DNA of 64,000 nt from NCBI RefSeq assembly GCF_015665295.1, contig NZ_JADFAJ010000016.1, positions 62,001 through 126,000 on the forward strand, written 5' to 3'. The notes below the pieces were generated by a model. It saw only the letters and a program-made list of their open reading frames with translations, was not told the DNA's origin and searched no databases. The stretch comes from Maricaulis sp. (GTDB lineage: Bacteria > Pseudomonadota > Alphaproteobacteria > Caulobacterales > Maricaulaceae). Position numbers and translations under genes: made by a program. This document shows positions 7,681 through 15,389 of the stretch, piece by piece. Positions within the stretch are counted from its first letter, which is position 1. Each line of letters starts with the position of its first letter.

Positions 7681-8958
7681 ATGGGCTGGTGGTTCAAGAT
7701 CAAGCTGTGGCAGCGCGTTATCGGCGCCATGGCGCTCGGCGTCGCGTTCGGACTGGCCTTGGCCTCGGTCATCGGACAAGACGCAGCGGCGGCGTGGATT
7801 GACGACAATCTTCGCTGGGTCGGAACCCTGTTCATCCGGCTGATCCGCATGATGATTGTACCGCTGATCTTCTCGACCCTGGTGGCCGGAATCATCGCAA
7901 TGGGCAAGCCGTCAAAACTCGGCACGCTGGGGCTGATGACCTTCGGGATGTATCTGGCGACAACCTTCTTCGCCAATATCATCGGCCTGGTCATGGGCAC
8001 GGTCATGCGTCCCGGTGCCGGCGTTGATCTCAGTGCTGCCAGCGCCGAACCGGTCAGCTTCGGCGAAGCGCCATCGCTGATCGACCGGCTTCTCTCCATT
8101 GTCCCGGAAAACCCTGTTGCCGCCCTTGCCGATGGCGACGTCCTGGCGATCATATTCTTCGCGCTGTTGGTCGGCATTGGCATCATCGCGACCGGGGCCG
8201 CCGGCAAGCCGCTGGGCGATTTCTTCAATTCCGCGTCGGACGTGATCCTGAAAGTCACCCATTACGTGATGGAAATTGCCCCGTTCGGCGTCTTTTCACT
8301 CGTCGCCTACACCACGGTCAGCCAAGGGGTGGAAGCCCTGCAAGCCATCCTGACGCTCATCCTCGCCGTCTATCTTGGCCTCTTCATCCACGCTGTGGTG
8401 ACATATGGTTTCATCATCAGGATCGTCCTCAATCTGCCGTTGGTCCGCTTTTTCCGCGGCATGACAGATGCGATTGCGGTCGCCTACTCCACCGCCTCGT
8501 CCTCAGCGACGCTGCCGGTCACGATCGCGGCTGCCTCGGACAATCTCGGCGTCAAGAAGTCGGTCGCCGGATCAGTCCTGCCATTGGGATCGACCATCAA
8601 CATGGACGGGACCGCCCTCTATCTTGGCATTCTCGCGCTCTTCACCGCACAGGCCTTCGGCTATGACCTGACGTTCGGGAATTATCTCATGATCGCCTTT
8701 ACGGCGGCGATCGTGTCGATCGGGGCAGCCGGCATCCCATCCGCCTCACTCTTCCTGCTCGCGACGGTGCTGAGCACATTCGGCGTCAGCGCCGAACACA
8801 CAGCCATCATCGTCGGGTTCATTCTGCCGGTTGACCGGATCATGGACATGGCGCGCACGGCAGTGAACGTGACCGGCGATGCCGCAGTCGCCACCGCAGT
8901 GGCGAAGTGGGAAGGCGAGCTGGACGAGGAACGCTTCCGCGAACCGGCCGTCATCTAG
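7681..8958 (+). CDS. Dicarboxylate/amino acid:cation symporter (DAACS, GltP/GltT family)
   Basis: A 425-residue inner-membrane carrier of the glutamate/aspartate/C4-dicarboxylate family. The family fingerprints are all there: the serine-rich STASSSATLP of hairpin 1, the NMDGTALY motif of TM7, AAGIPSAS of hairpin 2, and DRIMDMARTAVNVTGD in TM8, where Asp and Asn contact substrate. Eight transmembrane helices plus two re-entrant loops are implied by length and hydrophobicity. GGGGAGAG precedes ATG 7681. The Arg of DMARTAVNVTGD suggests an acidic amino acid or dicarboxylate substrate. A 9-base hairpin follows the stop codon. Confidence 0.9.
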   Translation: MGWWFKIKLWQRVIGAMALGVAFGLALASVIGQDAAAAWIDDNLRWVGTLFIRLIRMMIVPLIFSTLVAGIIAMGKPSKLGTLGLMTFGMYLATTFFANIIGLVMGTVMRPGAGVDLSAASAEPVSFGEAPSLIDRLLSIVPENPVAALADGDVLAIIFFALLVGIGIIATGAAGKPLGDFFNSASDVILKVTHYVMEIAPFGVFSLVAYTTVSQGVEALQAILTLILAVYLGLFIHAVVTYGFIIRIVLNLPLVRFFRGMTDAIAVAYSTASSSATLPVTIAAASDNLGVKKSVAGSVLPLGSTINMDGTALYLGILALFTAQAFGYDLTFGNYLMIAFTAAIVSIGAAGIPSASLFLLATVLSTFGVSAEHTAIIVGFILPVDRIMDMARTAVNVTGDAAVATAVAKWEGELDEERFREPAVI

Positions 8959-8991
8959 CGTTGCGGCAAAAGCCGTTGAACCAGAACGAGT

Positions 8992-9032
8992 CGGCCCTCC
9001 ACCTGTCCTGACAGCGGCAGACCGGAGGGCCG
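8992..9032 (+). terminator. Hairpin after the symporter gene
   Basis: CGGCCCTCC (8992-9000) pairs with GGAGGGCCG (9024-9032) across a 23-base loop, 33 bases after the stop. It is probably the terminator of the symporter transcript. The rest of the 247-base gap up to 9205 holds no convincing gene. Confidence 0.45.
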
Positions 9033-9205
9033 TCCTGTTATGAAGATCGCCATCCACGCCTTCGGCACCCGCGGCGCAAACAGTGCCGCCCGGGCCGCCG
9101 ACCTGATTGAAGACGATGCCGTACGACGGACTCGCCTCGCAAACGCTGGAACCGCGCAAAAACATGGATGGGAATTCACGTCACGCGGATCAGGGAGGCG
9201 CCACC

Positions 9206-9484
9206 ATGAAGGCCTCGGTGATGCCCGTTGTCCAGGTCGGCCATGGCAATAACGGCGCCGACGGGACGGCCTGGATCATGACCATCAATGCCCACGATAC
9301 CGGTCTGGTACCGGCCGAAATCCGCTGTTTCGGCATGAGCCGGCAGGGTCGACGGATCGCCGATACGTCGGATTTCCTCGCGGCATGCTGTGCCCCGGAC
9401 TCGGTGCCCCCAGACCAGCGCATCGCCTTCACGCAGATCGCGTTTCGCAACGGCGCGATGTCGATGGTGTTCGACGGTTGCTGA
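9206..9484 (+). CDS. Hypothetical protein, 92 residues
   Basis: Not recognised. The reading frame is supported by a strong ribosome site (GGGAGG seven to eight bases before ATG 9206) and by third-position GC preference like the neighbouring genes. It is soluble, with a paired cysteine in the centre (AACCAPDS) and a C-terminal Cys as the last residue, plus one more Cys in EIRCFGMS. The cysteine set could bind metal or form disulfides, but no export signal is visible. It precedes a small membrane protein on the same strand. Confidence 0.5.
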   Translation: MKASVMPVVQVGHGNNGADGTAWIMTINAHDTGLVPAEIRCFGMSRQGRRIADTSDFLAACCAPDSVPPDQRIAFTQIAFRNGAMSMVFDGC

Positions 9485-9607
9485 CTGTCCCGTTTCCCGA
9501 ATACAGCCGCGAACCGGTCCGGCACGGCCCCGGCCTGCCCGACAGGGACTGACACGCCGCCACGCGACGGGCTGATCCGGATGGCTGCCACGAGCGTAAG
9601 CGCATGC

Positions 9608-9919
9608 ATGACCCTCCTGATACGCATCCTCGCCCTGGTTGGCAGCCTCGCCTTGTCCGTCCTGATCGTCTGGGCCGTCCGGAACGGTGACTTCGGCGCG
9701 GCCGGTGCCTGGCTTACCGCGCAGCCCTGGGGAATTGTGACGCTCGCCGATCTTTATTTCGGCTTTCTCATCAGCGCCGTACTGATTGCCGGCTTCGAGG
9801 ATGACTGGCGCTGGGCACTGGTGTGGATCCTTCCACTCCCGGTGCTCGGAAATGTCTGGGCCGGGGTCTGGCTTTGCGTCAGGGCGCGGCGTATCTGGCG
9901 GCGCCTGCGTCCGGCCTGA
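9608..9919 (+). CDS. Small membrane protein, DUF1475-like
   Basis: A 103-residue integral membrane protein with three hydrophobic segments: about residues 3-20, 36-62 including GIVTLADLYFGFLISAVLI, and 68-90 including WVWILPLPVLGN-type sequence. The block NGDFGAAGAWLTAQPWGIVTLADLY is typical of DUF1475-type proteins that share a WG-TLADLY motif. It ends in a basic tail (RARRIWRRLRP). ATG 9608 is chosen because the hydrophobic segment begins directly after it; an ATG at 9581 adds nine polar residues. Function unknown. Confidence 0.65.
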   Translation: MTLLIRILALVGSLALSVLIVWAVRNGDFGAAGAWLTAQPWGIVTLADLYFGFLISAVLIAGFEDDWRWALVWILPLPVLGNVWAGVWLCVRARRIWRRLRPA

Positions 9920-10315
9920 GAATTTTTTCCGTCGAGTCATCCAGGATGGCCTGGCCGGCGTATCTTCTCATGTCCCTGAGCGGGTGAGGCCTCACCCTCC
10001 AAGAACGCAGCGCCCGCTCGTCCCCGCGCCGACCTGCTCCGCCTTACTGCCCTTGGCGAGCGGGTCGGCGTACTCTTGAAAACCAATGTAAACCGGTCCG
10101 CCTGAACACGTCTGTTCGGCCGGGTCTTGAACGGCAGGTCGCCCTTCCCATATTGGCGCCACAATCATCGGGTACGTCGACACGACAAGTTGAGGCGAAT
10201 TTTATCCGTTTTTAACGCTAAAGACGCTTCGATCCCCGGCCGTAGGGCTCCGTTAACGGAGTCAGCGCTGGAATGCTCACACGTACACAGGTCGGGCAAT
10301 TGCCCCGAGGACATC
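9920..10315. other. Gene-free stretch with palindromes and a CtrA-like box
   Basis: No convincing gene. It contains a perfect 16-base palindrome GGGTGAGGCCTCACCC (9982-9997). A CtrA-like element TTTA-N7-TTAAC at 10201-10216 differs from consensus at one position. A perfect 14-base palindrome CTCCGTTAACGGAG is at 10248-10261. The last two lie 55-115 bases ahead of the small membrane protein gene and probably control it. Confidence 0.5.
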
Positions 10316-10507
10316 ATGGCCAAGGCACATTTCGCAATCAGCACGCTCGCAAAGACAGCCCTTTTGTGGCTGACGGCGGCCCTGATCTTTGCGTCGCTCT
10401 TCGGCGCCATGCTATCGGCCCGTCCGGATCGCCCTGACCTGAGCTTCAGCCAGAGTCACGACATCATCGTCGCCAGCGAGGCGGAAACGGTCGTCGAAAC
10501 ACGCTGA
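10316..10507 (+). CDS. Small single-pass membrane protein, 63 residues
   Basis: Not recognised. After MAKAHFAISTLAK comes one hydrophobic helix (about residues 14-33, LLWLTAALIFASLFGAML). A polar tail follows, rich in acidic residues (SHDIIVASEAETVVET) and predicted periplasmic. GAGGA precedes ATG 10316 by five bases. Two palindromic elements, one containing a CtrA-like TTAAC, lie upstream, hinting at regulated expression. It is followed by the promoter of the ffh operon. Confidence 0.6.
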   Translation: MAKAHFAISTLAKTALLWLTAALIFASLFGAMLSARPDRPDLSFSQSHDIIVASEAETVVETR

Positions 10508-10545
10508 CGGCCTGAACGGCCCACCGCTTGCGGCCACGGGCCGGC

Positions 10546-10574
10546 TTGACTCTTTTCCACACGCCACGTACTAG
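10546..10574 (+). promoter_or_regulatory. Promoter of the ffh-rplS operon
   Basis: TTGACT (10546-10551) and TACTAG (10569-10574) with a 17-base spacer. The predicted start near 10581 gives a leader of about 140 bases. Within this leader, around 10650-10681, a hairpin can form from CCCTGCT...AGCGGGG. Confidence 0.6.
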
Positions 10575-10722
10575 CCCCGCTTCATCATGCAAGCATCACG
10601 CTTGTCTTACCGGCACATCCGCACCAACTGGTCGGGGGAGGCCGGCGAGAACCCTGCTCGGCGAAGGTTTCGCTCAGCGGGGCTGCTTTGCTTTGTGATG
10701 ATGGCGACGGATTGAGGTTTTG

Positions 10723-12285
10723 ATGTTCGACACACTCACAGAACGACTTGGCGGCGTCTTCGACAAGCTCACCGGCCGTGGTGTGCTGTCGGAGAAGGAT
10801 GTCGATGCGGCGCTGCGCGAAATCCGCGTCGCCCTGCTCGAAGCCGATGTCGCCCTGGACGTTGTGAAGGCCGCGACAAAGCAGATCCGCGAACGCGCGA
10901 TCGGCGAGAACGTCATCCGCGCCGTGTCGCCGGGCCAGCAGGTCATCAAGATCGTGCACGACGCCCTGGTCGACCTCCTGGGCGGCGAGGGAGAGCCGGT
11001 CGGCCTGTCGCTGGACGGCGAACCGCCGATCGCCATCCTGATGGCCGGCCTGCAAGGCTCGGGCAAGACCACGACCTCGGCCAAGCTGGCCAAGCGCATC
11101 CAGGACACGCGCAAGAAAAAGGTCCTGCTGGCCTCCCTCGATACCCGTCGCCCGGCGGCGATGGAACAGCTGCAGCAACTGGCCGGCCAGATCGACGTCG
11201 CCTTCCTGCCGATTGTCCCGAACCAGCGCGCCGTCGACATCGCCAAGCGCGCCATGAGCGCCGGGCGTCTGCAGGGCTTTGACGTCGTCATCCTCGACAC
11301 TGCCGGTCGCACCTCGATCGACGAGGACATGATGGCCGAGGCGCACGAGATTGCGCGCGTCACCAATCCGCACGAGACCCTGCTGGTCGCCGACGCCCTG
11401 ACCGGTCAGGACGCCGTCGAGACCGCCCGCCGCTTCCATGAGCGCCTGCCGCTGACCGGCCTGGTGCTGACCCGTATGGATGGCGATGGCCGCGGCGGTG
11501 CGGCGCTGTCGATGCGCCATGTCACCGGCCTGCCGATCAAATTCCTTGGTGTCTCGGAAAAGCCCGACGGGCTGGACGCTTTCGACGCCAAGCGCGTCGC
11601 AGGCCGCATCCTCGGTCGCGGCGACATTATTTCGCTGGTCGAAAAAGCCGCCCAGAATGTCGACGAGGAAAAAGCCGCCCGCATGGCCAGGAAAATGGCC
11701 AAGGGCAAGTTCGACCTCGACGATCTGCGCGAGCAGTTCAGCCAGCTCAAGACCATGGGCGGTCTGGGCGGGATCATGGGCATGCTGCCCGGCATGAACA
11801 AGAAGATGCAGGCCCAGGCGGCGGCCGCCGGCATGGACGACAAGATGCTGACCCGCCAGGAAGCCATCATCCAGTCGATGACCCGCCAGGAGCGGGCCAA
11901 GCCGGAAATCCTCAAGGCCAGTCGCAAGAAGCGCATTGCCGCCGGTTCCGGCGTAACTGTCGCCGACGTCAACAAGCTGATCAAGATGCACCGCCAGATG
12001 GCGGACATGATGAAGAAGGTCGCCAAGGGCGGCCGCGGCGGCCTGGCCGGCATGATGGGCGGCATGGGCGGCGGCATGCCGCCGGGCATGGGCGGCCAGA
12101 TGGGCGGCATGAATCCGGCCGATATGGGCCGTGCCACCCAGGGCCTGCTTGGCGGCAAGACCCCGTCGGGCGCGCAACTGCCCGGCCTTGGCAATTCGAA
12201 CACCAGCAAGCCCGCGGGCCTGCCGGGTCTGGGCGGCGCGCCGCTCGGTCCGGACGGACTGCCCCTGGGCCTGCCGAAGAAGTAA
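10723..12285 (+). CDS. ffh: Signal recognition particle protein Ffh (SRP54)
   Basis: A 520-residue GTPase that binds signal sequences and SRP RNA and delivers ribosomes to FtsY at the membrane. It has the N-domain helix bundle (residues 1-85), then the G-domain with GLQGSGKTTTSAKLAKR (P-loop), DTRRPAAMEQL, DTAGR and TRMDGDGRGGAAL. The Met-rich M-domain follows, with the RNA-binding SGVTVADVNKLIKMH. A Gly/Met-rich tail of about 90 residues extends beyond the standard domain, as in many alphaproteobacteria. ATG 10723 follows TTGAGG. It is first gene of an operon with rpsP, rimM, trmD and rplS. Confidence 0.97.
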   Translation: MFDTLTERLGGVFDKLTGRGVLSEKDVDAALREIRVALLEADVALDVVKAATKQIRERAIGENVIRAVSPGQQVIKIVHDALVDLLGGEGEPVGLSLDGEPPIAILMAGLQGSGKTTTSAKLAKRIQDTRKKKVLLASLDTRRPAAMEQLQQLAGQIDVAFLPIVPNQRAVDIAKRAMSAGRLQGFDVVILDTAGRTSIDEDMMAEAHEIARVTNPHETLLVADALTGQDAVETARRFHERLPLTGLVLTRMDGDGRGGAALSMRHVTGLPIKFLGVSEKPDGLDAFDAKRVAGRILGRGDIISLVEKAAQNVDEEKAARMARKMAKGKFDLDDLREQFSQLKTMGGLGGIMGMLPGMNKKMQAQAAAAGMDDKMLTRQEAIIQSMTRQERAKPEILKASRKKRIAAGSGVTVADVNKLIKMHRQMADMMKKVAKGGRGGLAGMMGGMGGGMPPGMGGQMGGMNPADMGRATQGLLGGKTPSGAQLPGLGNSNTSKPAGLPGLGGAPLGPDGLPLGLPKK

Positions 12286-12321
12286 TCGCGTTATTCAAAG
12301 ATCAAACTGAAGGAATACCTC

Positions 12322-12780
12322 ATGTCTCTGAAAATCCGTCTCGCCCGTGGTGGCGCCAAGAAGCGTCCCTACTACCGTATCGTCGTTGCCGACAGCCGTT
12401 CGCCGCGCGATGGCCGCTTCATCGAAAAGATCGGGTCCTACAATCCGATGCTCCCGAAGGACGGCGAGCGCGTCCAGCTGGACATGGAAAAAGTGAAGGC
12501 CTGGCTGGCCAAGGGCGCCAAGCCGACCGATCGCGTGGGCCGTTTCATCCACCAGATCGAGGCTGACGCCTGGAAGTGGGAAGCCGGCAACAACCCGCAA
12601 AAGGCCGAGCCGGGCCAGAAAGCCAAGGAACTCGCTGCCGAGAAGGCCGAGAAGGAAGCCGAGCGCAAGGCGGCCGCTGAAGAAGCCAAGGCCGCTGCCG
12701 AAGCCCCGGCAGCTGAGGAAGCTCCGGCTGAAGAGGCTCCGGCCGCTGAAGCTGCTGCTGAAGAAGAAAAGTCCGAGTAG
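12322..12780 (+). CDS. rpsP: Ribosomal protein bS16 with long acidic-alanine tail
   Basis: Residues 1-85 are bS16 ([26 protein letters not shown] opening, then [12 protein letters not shown]), a 30S assembly protein. The remaining 67 residues are a low-complexity Ala/Glu/Lys tail with repeated AEEAPA-type units, probably an exposed helix or disordered. Tails like this are common in alphaproteobacterial bS16. AAGGAA lies six bases before ATG 12322. It sits 36 bases after ffh, and a T-run (12785-12791) follows soon after the stop, ahead of a structured intergenic element. Confidence 0.96.
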   Translation: MSLKIRLARGGAKKRPYYRIVVADSRSPRDGRFIEKIGSYNPMLPKDGERVQLDMEKVKAWLAKGAKPTDRVGRFIHQIEADAWKWEAGNNPQKAEPGQKAKELAAEKAEKEAERKAAAEEAKAAAEAPAAEEAPAEEAPAAEAAAEEEKSE

Positions 12781-12801
12781 GACGGTTTTTTCTGCGACCA
12801 G

Positions 12802-12954
12802 GCGCGGATGATCCTTCCCCTTGATGGGGAAGGTGTCCGCGCGGCAGACGGTAGGGGTGAAACGCGACAGCGTTGTGGCGCGAACCGTTTCACCCACGCC
12901 GCCCCCTCCTTCGCCCGTGCTGCGGAGAGCCCACCTCGCCTGGTCAGGGCGAGG
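12802..12954 (+). repeat. Triple-hairpin intergenic element between rpsP and rimM
   Basis: Three consecutive inverted repeats. (a) Nested arms GCGCGGA/TCCGCGC (12802-12808, 12836-12842) enclose CCTTCCCC/GGGGAAGG (12813-12820, 12826-12833). (b) GGGTGAAACG (12855-12864) pairs with CGTTTCACCC (12886-12895). (c) CCTCGCC (12934-12940) pairs with GGCGAGG (12948-12954). The design resembles dispersed intergenic repeats of alphaproteobacteria, but only one copy is seen in this window, so repeat status is inferred. Confidence 0.45.
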
Positions 12955-12982
12955 ACCTGAAGACCAACCGGACAAACGCCCC

Positions 12983-13540
12983 ATGACCACGCCCGCCGAC
13001 GATCTCGTCTTCATTGCCGCCCTCGCCGGCGCACACGGCGTGAAGGGCGAATGCAAGGCCAAGAGCTTTGCCGGCAATCCGGCTGACGCCTTCACCTATG
13101 GCCAATTCCTCGATGCCGAGGGCCAGCCTTTCCTGACCCCGAAATCAGCGCGTCCGGTCAAGGACGGCTTCATTGTCCGCTTCGCCGAACCGCTCGACCG
13201 CGACCAGGCCCAGGCCCTCAAGGGCACACGGCTCTATATCCCGCGCGCAGCCCTGCCGGTGCTCGAGGATGACGAATTCTACCATGCCGACCTCCTCGGC
13301 CTGAAAGTCCAGAGCCTTGATGGCAGCCCGATGGGTACGCTGAAGGCCGTCCATGATTTCGGCTCCGGCGATCTGCTGGAAATCACCGGCACGCCCGACC
13401 GGAACGGCAGCTGGATGCTCCCCTTCACCCGCGAATTCGTGCCGCATGTCTCGCTGGCCGAGGGTCTGATCACGATCGACCCGCCGGAGGATGTGGGTTC
13501 GAAGGTCGAGGAAGAGGCGGGCGGAGCACCGGATGACTGA
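12983..13540 (+). CDS. rimM: 16S rRNA processing protein RimM
   Basis: A 185-residue assembly factor for the 30S head, which binds uS19. The N-terminal beta-barrel contains [15 protein letters not shown] (RimM [11 protein letters not shown] signature), and the C-terminal PRC barrel contains [14 protein letters not shown] and GDLLEITG...[16 protein letters not shown] 12983 opens the family N-terminus; the open frame upstream lies in the hairpin element and is not coding. Its end overlaps trmD by eight bases, so the two are translationally coupled. Confidence 0.96.
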   Translation: MTTPADDLVFIAALAGAHGVKGECKAKSFAGNPADAFTYGQFLDAEGQPFLTPKSARPVKDGFIVRFAEPLDRDQAQALKGTRLYIPRAALPVLEDDEFYHADLLGLKVQSLDGSPMGTLKAVHDFGSGDLLEITGTPDRNGSWMLPFTREFVPHVSLAEGLITIDPPEDVGSKVEEEAGGAPDD

Positions 13541-14273
13541 CGCCCAAACCCCTTCCCTGCCATGGACCGCGACCGCGCTCACCCTCTTCCCGGAAGCCTT
13601 TCCGGGGCCCCTGGGTGTTTCGCTTATTGCAACAGCTGCGAATCATGGGTTGTGGGCGCTTGAAACTGTGGACATCCGGGATTTTTCCCGTCATAAGCAC
13701 CGCTCCGTGGACGACACCCCTGCTGGCGGAGGCGCCGGTATGGTGCTCAGGCCGGATGTCGCGACGGAGGCGATTGATGCGGTGCAGTCTCGCTGGCAAG
13801 GCGGGAAACGACCGTTGATCTATTTGACGCCGCGCGGAAAACCGCTGGCCCAGTCCCGGGTTCGGGAATGGGCGACGGGTCCGGGCGTTGTCGTGTTTTG
13901 CGGACGCTTCGAAGGCCTCGACCAGAGGGTCATAGAAAGCCGCGAGATGGAAGAGGTCAGTGTTGGCGATGCCGTGCTGGCCGGGGGCGAAGCGCCCGCG
14001 CAGGTTCTCATCGAGGCCTGTGTGAGACTTCTCCCCGGCGTGCTGGGCGACCCGATGTCGGCCGAGGATGAGAGTTTCGAGGGTGATCTCCTCGAATATC
14101 CTCACTACACGCGACCGCGCGTGTTTGAGGGTCAGGAGATCCCGGAGGTCCTGTTGTCGGGGCATCATGGTCGCATCGCGGCGTGGCGCCAGGAGCAGGC
14201 TGAGAAAATTACGAAGGCGCGTCGCCCCGACCTCTGGACGAGGTACAAGGCCCGCAAGGAGAATGCACGATGA
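13533..14273 (+). CDS. trmD: tRNA (guanine-37-N1)-methyltransferase TrmD
   Basis: A 246-residue SPOUT methyltransferase that makes m1G37 in tRNAs and prevents frameshifting. The order of motifs is canonical: [27 protein letters not shown], the knot segment [13 protein letters not shown]...[44 protein letters not shown], and [15 protein letters not shown]. The catalytic acid region reads AEDESF. ATG 13533 overlaps the rimM stop; the gene in turn overlaps rplS by ATGA. Confidence 0.96.
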   Translation: MTDAQTPSLPWTATALTLFPEAFPGPLGVSLIATAANHGLWALETVDIRDFSRHKHRSVDDTPAGGGAGMVLRPDVATEAIDAVQSRWQGGKRPLIYLTPRGKPLAQSRVREWATGPGVVVFCGRFEGLDQRVIESREMEEVSVGDAVLAGGEAPAQVLIEACVRLLPGVLGDPMSAEDESFEGDLLEYPHYTRPRVFEGQEIPEVLLSGHHGRIAAWRQEQAEKITKARRPDLWTRYKARKENAR

Positions 14274-14668
14274 ACATGATCGAGCAGCTTGAACAAGAAG
14301 AAGCCGCCCGCGTCCTGGGTGACAAGGAAATTCCGGATTTCAGCGCCGGCGATACGCTGCGCGTCCATGTTCGCATCAAGGAAGGCGAACGTGAGCGGAT
14401 CCAGGTCTTCGAAGGCGTCTGCATCGCCCGCAATGGCGGTGGCCTGAACGAGAGCTACACCGTTCGCAAGATCTCCTTCGGTGAAGGCGTCGAGCGCGTC
14501 TTCCCGCTCTACTCGCCGAATGTCGAGCAGATCGAGATCAAGCGCAAAGGCAAGGTCCGCCGCGCCAAGCTGTATTACCTGCGCGACCGTCGCGGCAAGT
14601 CGGCCCGTATCGCCGAGCGCGTCAGCGGCCGTGGCATCGAAAAGCGCGAGCCGAAGAAGAAGGGCTAG
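14270..14668 (+). CDS. rplS: Ribosomal protein bL19
   Basis: A 132-residue 50S protein at the subunit interface. It shows the family core [31 protein letters not shown] and [18 protein letters not shown], and a basic C-terminus ([17 protein letters not shown]). The start ATG overlaps the trmD stop by four bases. It is the last gene of the ffh operon and is followed after about 30 bases by a classical terminator. Confidence 0.97.
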   Translation: MNMIEQLEQEEAARVLGDKEIPDFSAGDTLRVHVRIKEGERERIQVFEGVCIARNGGGLNESYTVRKISFGEGVERVFPLYSPNVEQIEIKRKGKVRRAKLYYLRDRRGKSARIAERVSGRGIEKREPKKKG

Positions 14669-14695
14669 TCCCACGCTCTTCGCGACAGCGAGACG

Positions 14696-14729
14696 AAAAA
14701 CCCCGTCAGCCTGGCTGGCGGGGTTTTTT
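14696..14729 (+). terminator. Intrinsic terminator of the ffh-rplS operon
   Basis: CCCCGTCAGC (14701-14710) pairs with GCTGGCGGGG (14714-14723; one G-U pair), flanked by AAAAA before and TTTTTT after. This is a textbook Rho-independent terminator. Confidence 0.92.
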
Positions 14730-14752
14730 CTGTGCGGGATCTGATGTGTAGG

Positions 14753-15319
14753 TCAGTCCTTGGCGGGACACTGTCGTGACAACCGGTCGGCGACCACCGC
14801 GCGCGCCTCGCTCACGACCGCACGTGCCTCGTCGAAGCTCGTCTCGGGATCATTATTGTAATCCATCATGCGGTGCGCGTAGTCGCGGCCCTCACTGCGC
14901 ACTTCGATGATGAAACGCACCTCCTGCAAAGCCGTGCGGCGATGCTCATATGTCCCGGTCACGTCGACCGAAGCACGTTGCAGGGCACAGAAAATCGACC
15001 AACGGGTATCCTGCTGGCCGCACCGGCGGTCGTCCGCCCGATCCCAGACTGCTTCGCTGGACAAATAGCCAAGGGCCGCGTCGAGAATGTCGACATCGGC
15101 CTGCGAAACCGGCCGGTCGCGCGAATCCAGAAGCGTCATCACCGACGCAAGCAACCGGCGCTGCTCGTCCGTCCGCTCCGCCTCGGGCACCGATGTGTAG
15201 ATCTGCATGCCGTAATTGATCGTTGCGATTTCGGCCTCGATATCAAGCCGGATCGCCTGATCACACGCGCCCGCGTTCGGCGTCGCAGAAGCCATCAGCA
15301 ATATCAAAGCAAGCAACAT
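14753..15319 (-). CDS. Exported protein of unknown function with four cysteines
   Basis: A 188-residue protein with a hydrophobic N-terminus (MLLALILLMASATPNAGA) that looks like a signal peptide cut before Cys-19. The mature part is helical and charged, with four cysteines: the first residue, two in the middle around RRCGQQDTRWSIFCAL, and one near the C-terminus (RQCPAKD). This suggests two disulfides in the periplasm. No known family was recognised. An in-frame GTG at 15331 would add four residues. It is convergent with rplS; the sulfotransferase lies upstream on the same strand, about 70 bases away. Confidence 0.65.
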   Translation of the reverse strand: MLLALILLMASATPNAGACDQAIRLDIEAEIATINYGMQIYTSVPEAERTDEQRRLLASVMTLLDSRDRPVSQADVDILDAALGYLSSEAVWDRADDRRCGQQDTRWSIFCALQRASVDVTGTYEHRRTALQEVRFIIEVRSEGRDYAHRMMDYNNDPETSFDEARAVVSEARAVVADRLSRQCPAKD

Positions 15320-15389
15320 GGCAGAACTCACGACAGCCCGGCTTACAGTCTAGCCGGACCACGACATGTCAACAATCCGGCAGGGCCGG

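Noticed and set aside
9040-9252. A 70-codon plus-strand frame beginning right after the symporter hairpin
   Set aside because: No ribosome site, overlaps the better frame at 9206 and has atypical composition.
9176-9940. A 254-codon minus-strand frame
   Set aside because: Opposite to two better plus-strand genes (one with a strong ribosome site, one with clear membrane segments); composition is charged low-complexity.
9992-10183. A 63-codon minus-strand frame (GTG start) before a palindrome
   Set aside because: No ribosome site, mixed third-position base use and no known family; left as possible but unsupported.
10620-10690. A possible 4.5S (SRP) RNA in the ffh leader
   Set aside because: The conserved GGUCAGG...GGAAGCAGCC core of SRP RNA is absent; only a modest hairpin can form.
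13533-14273. Glu instead of Asp at the TrmD catalytic acid position (AEDESF versus the E. coli TEDSF)
   Set aside because: The alignment can slip by one residue and EESF-type variants appear in other alphaproteobacterial TrmD as I recall, so it is probably not a true anomaly.
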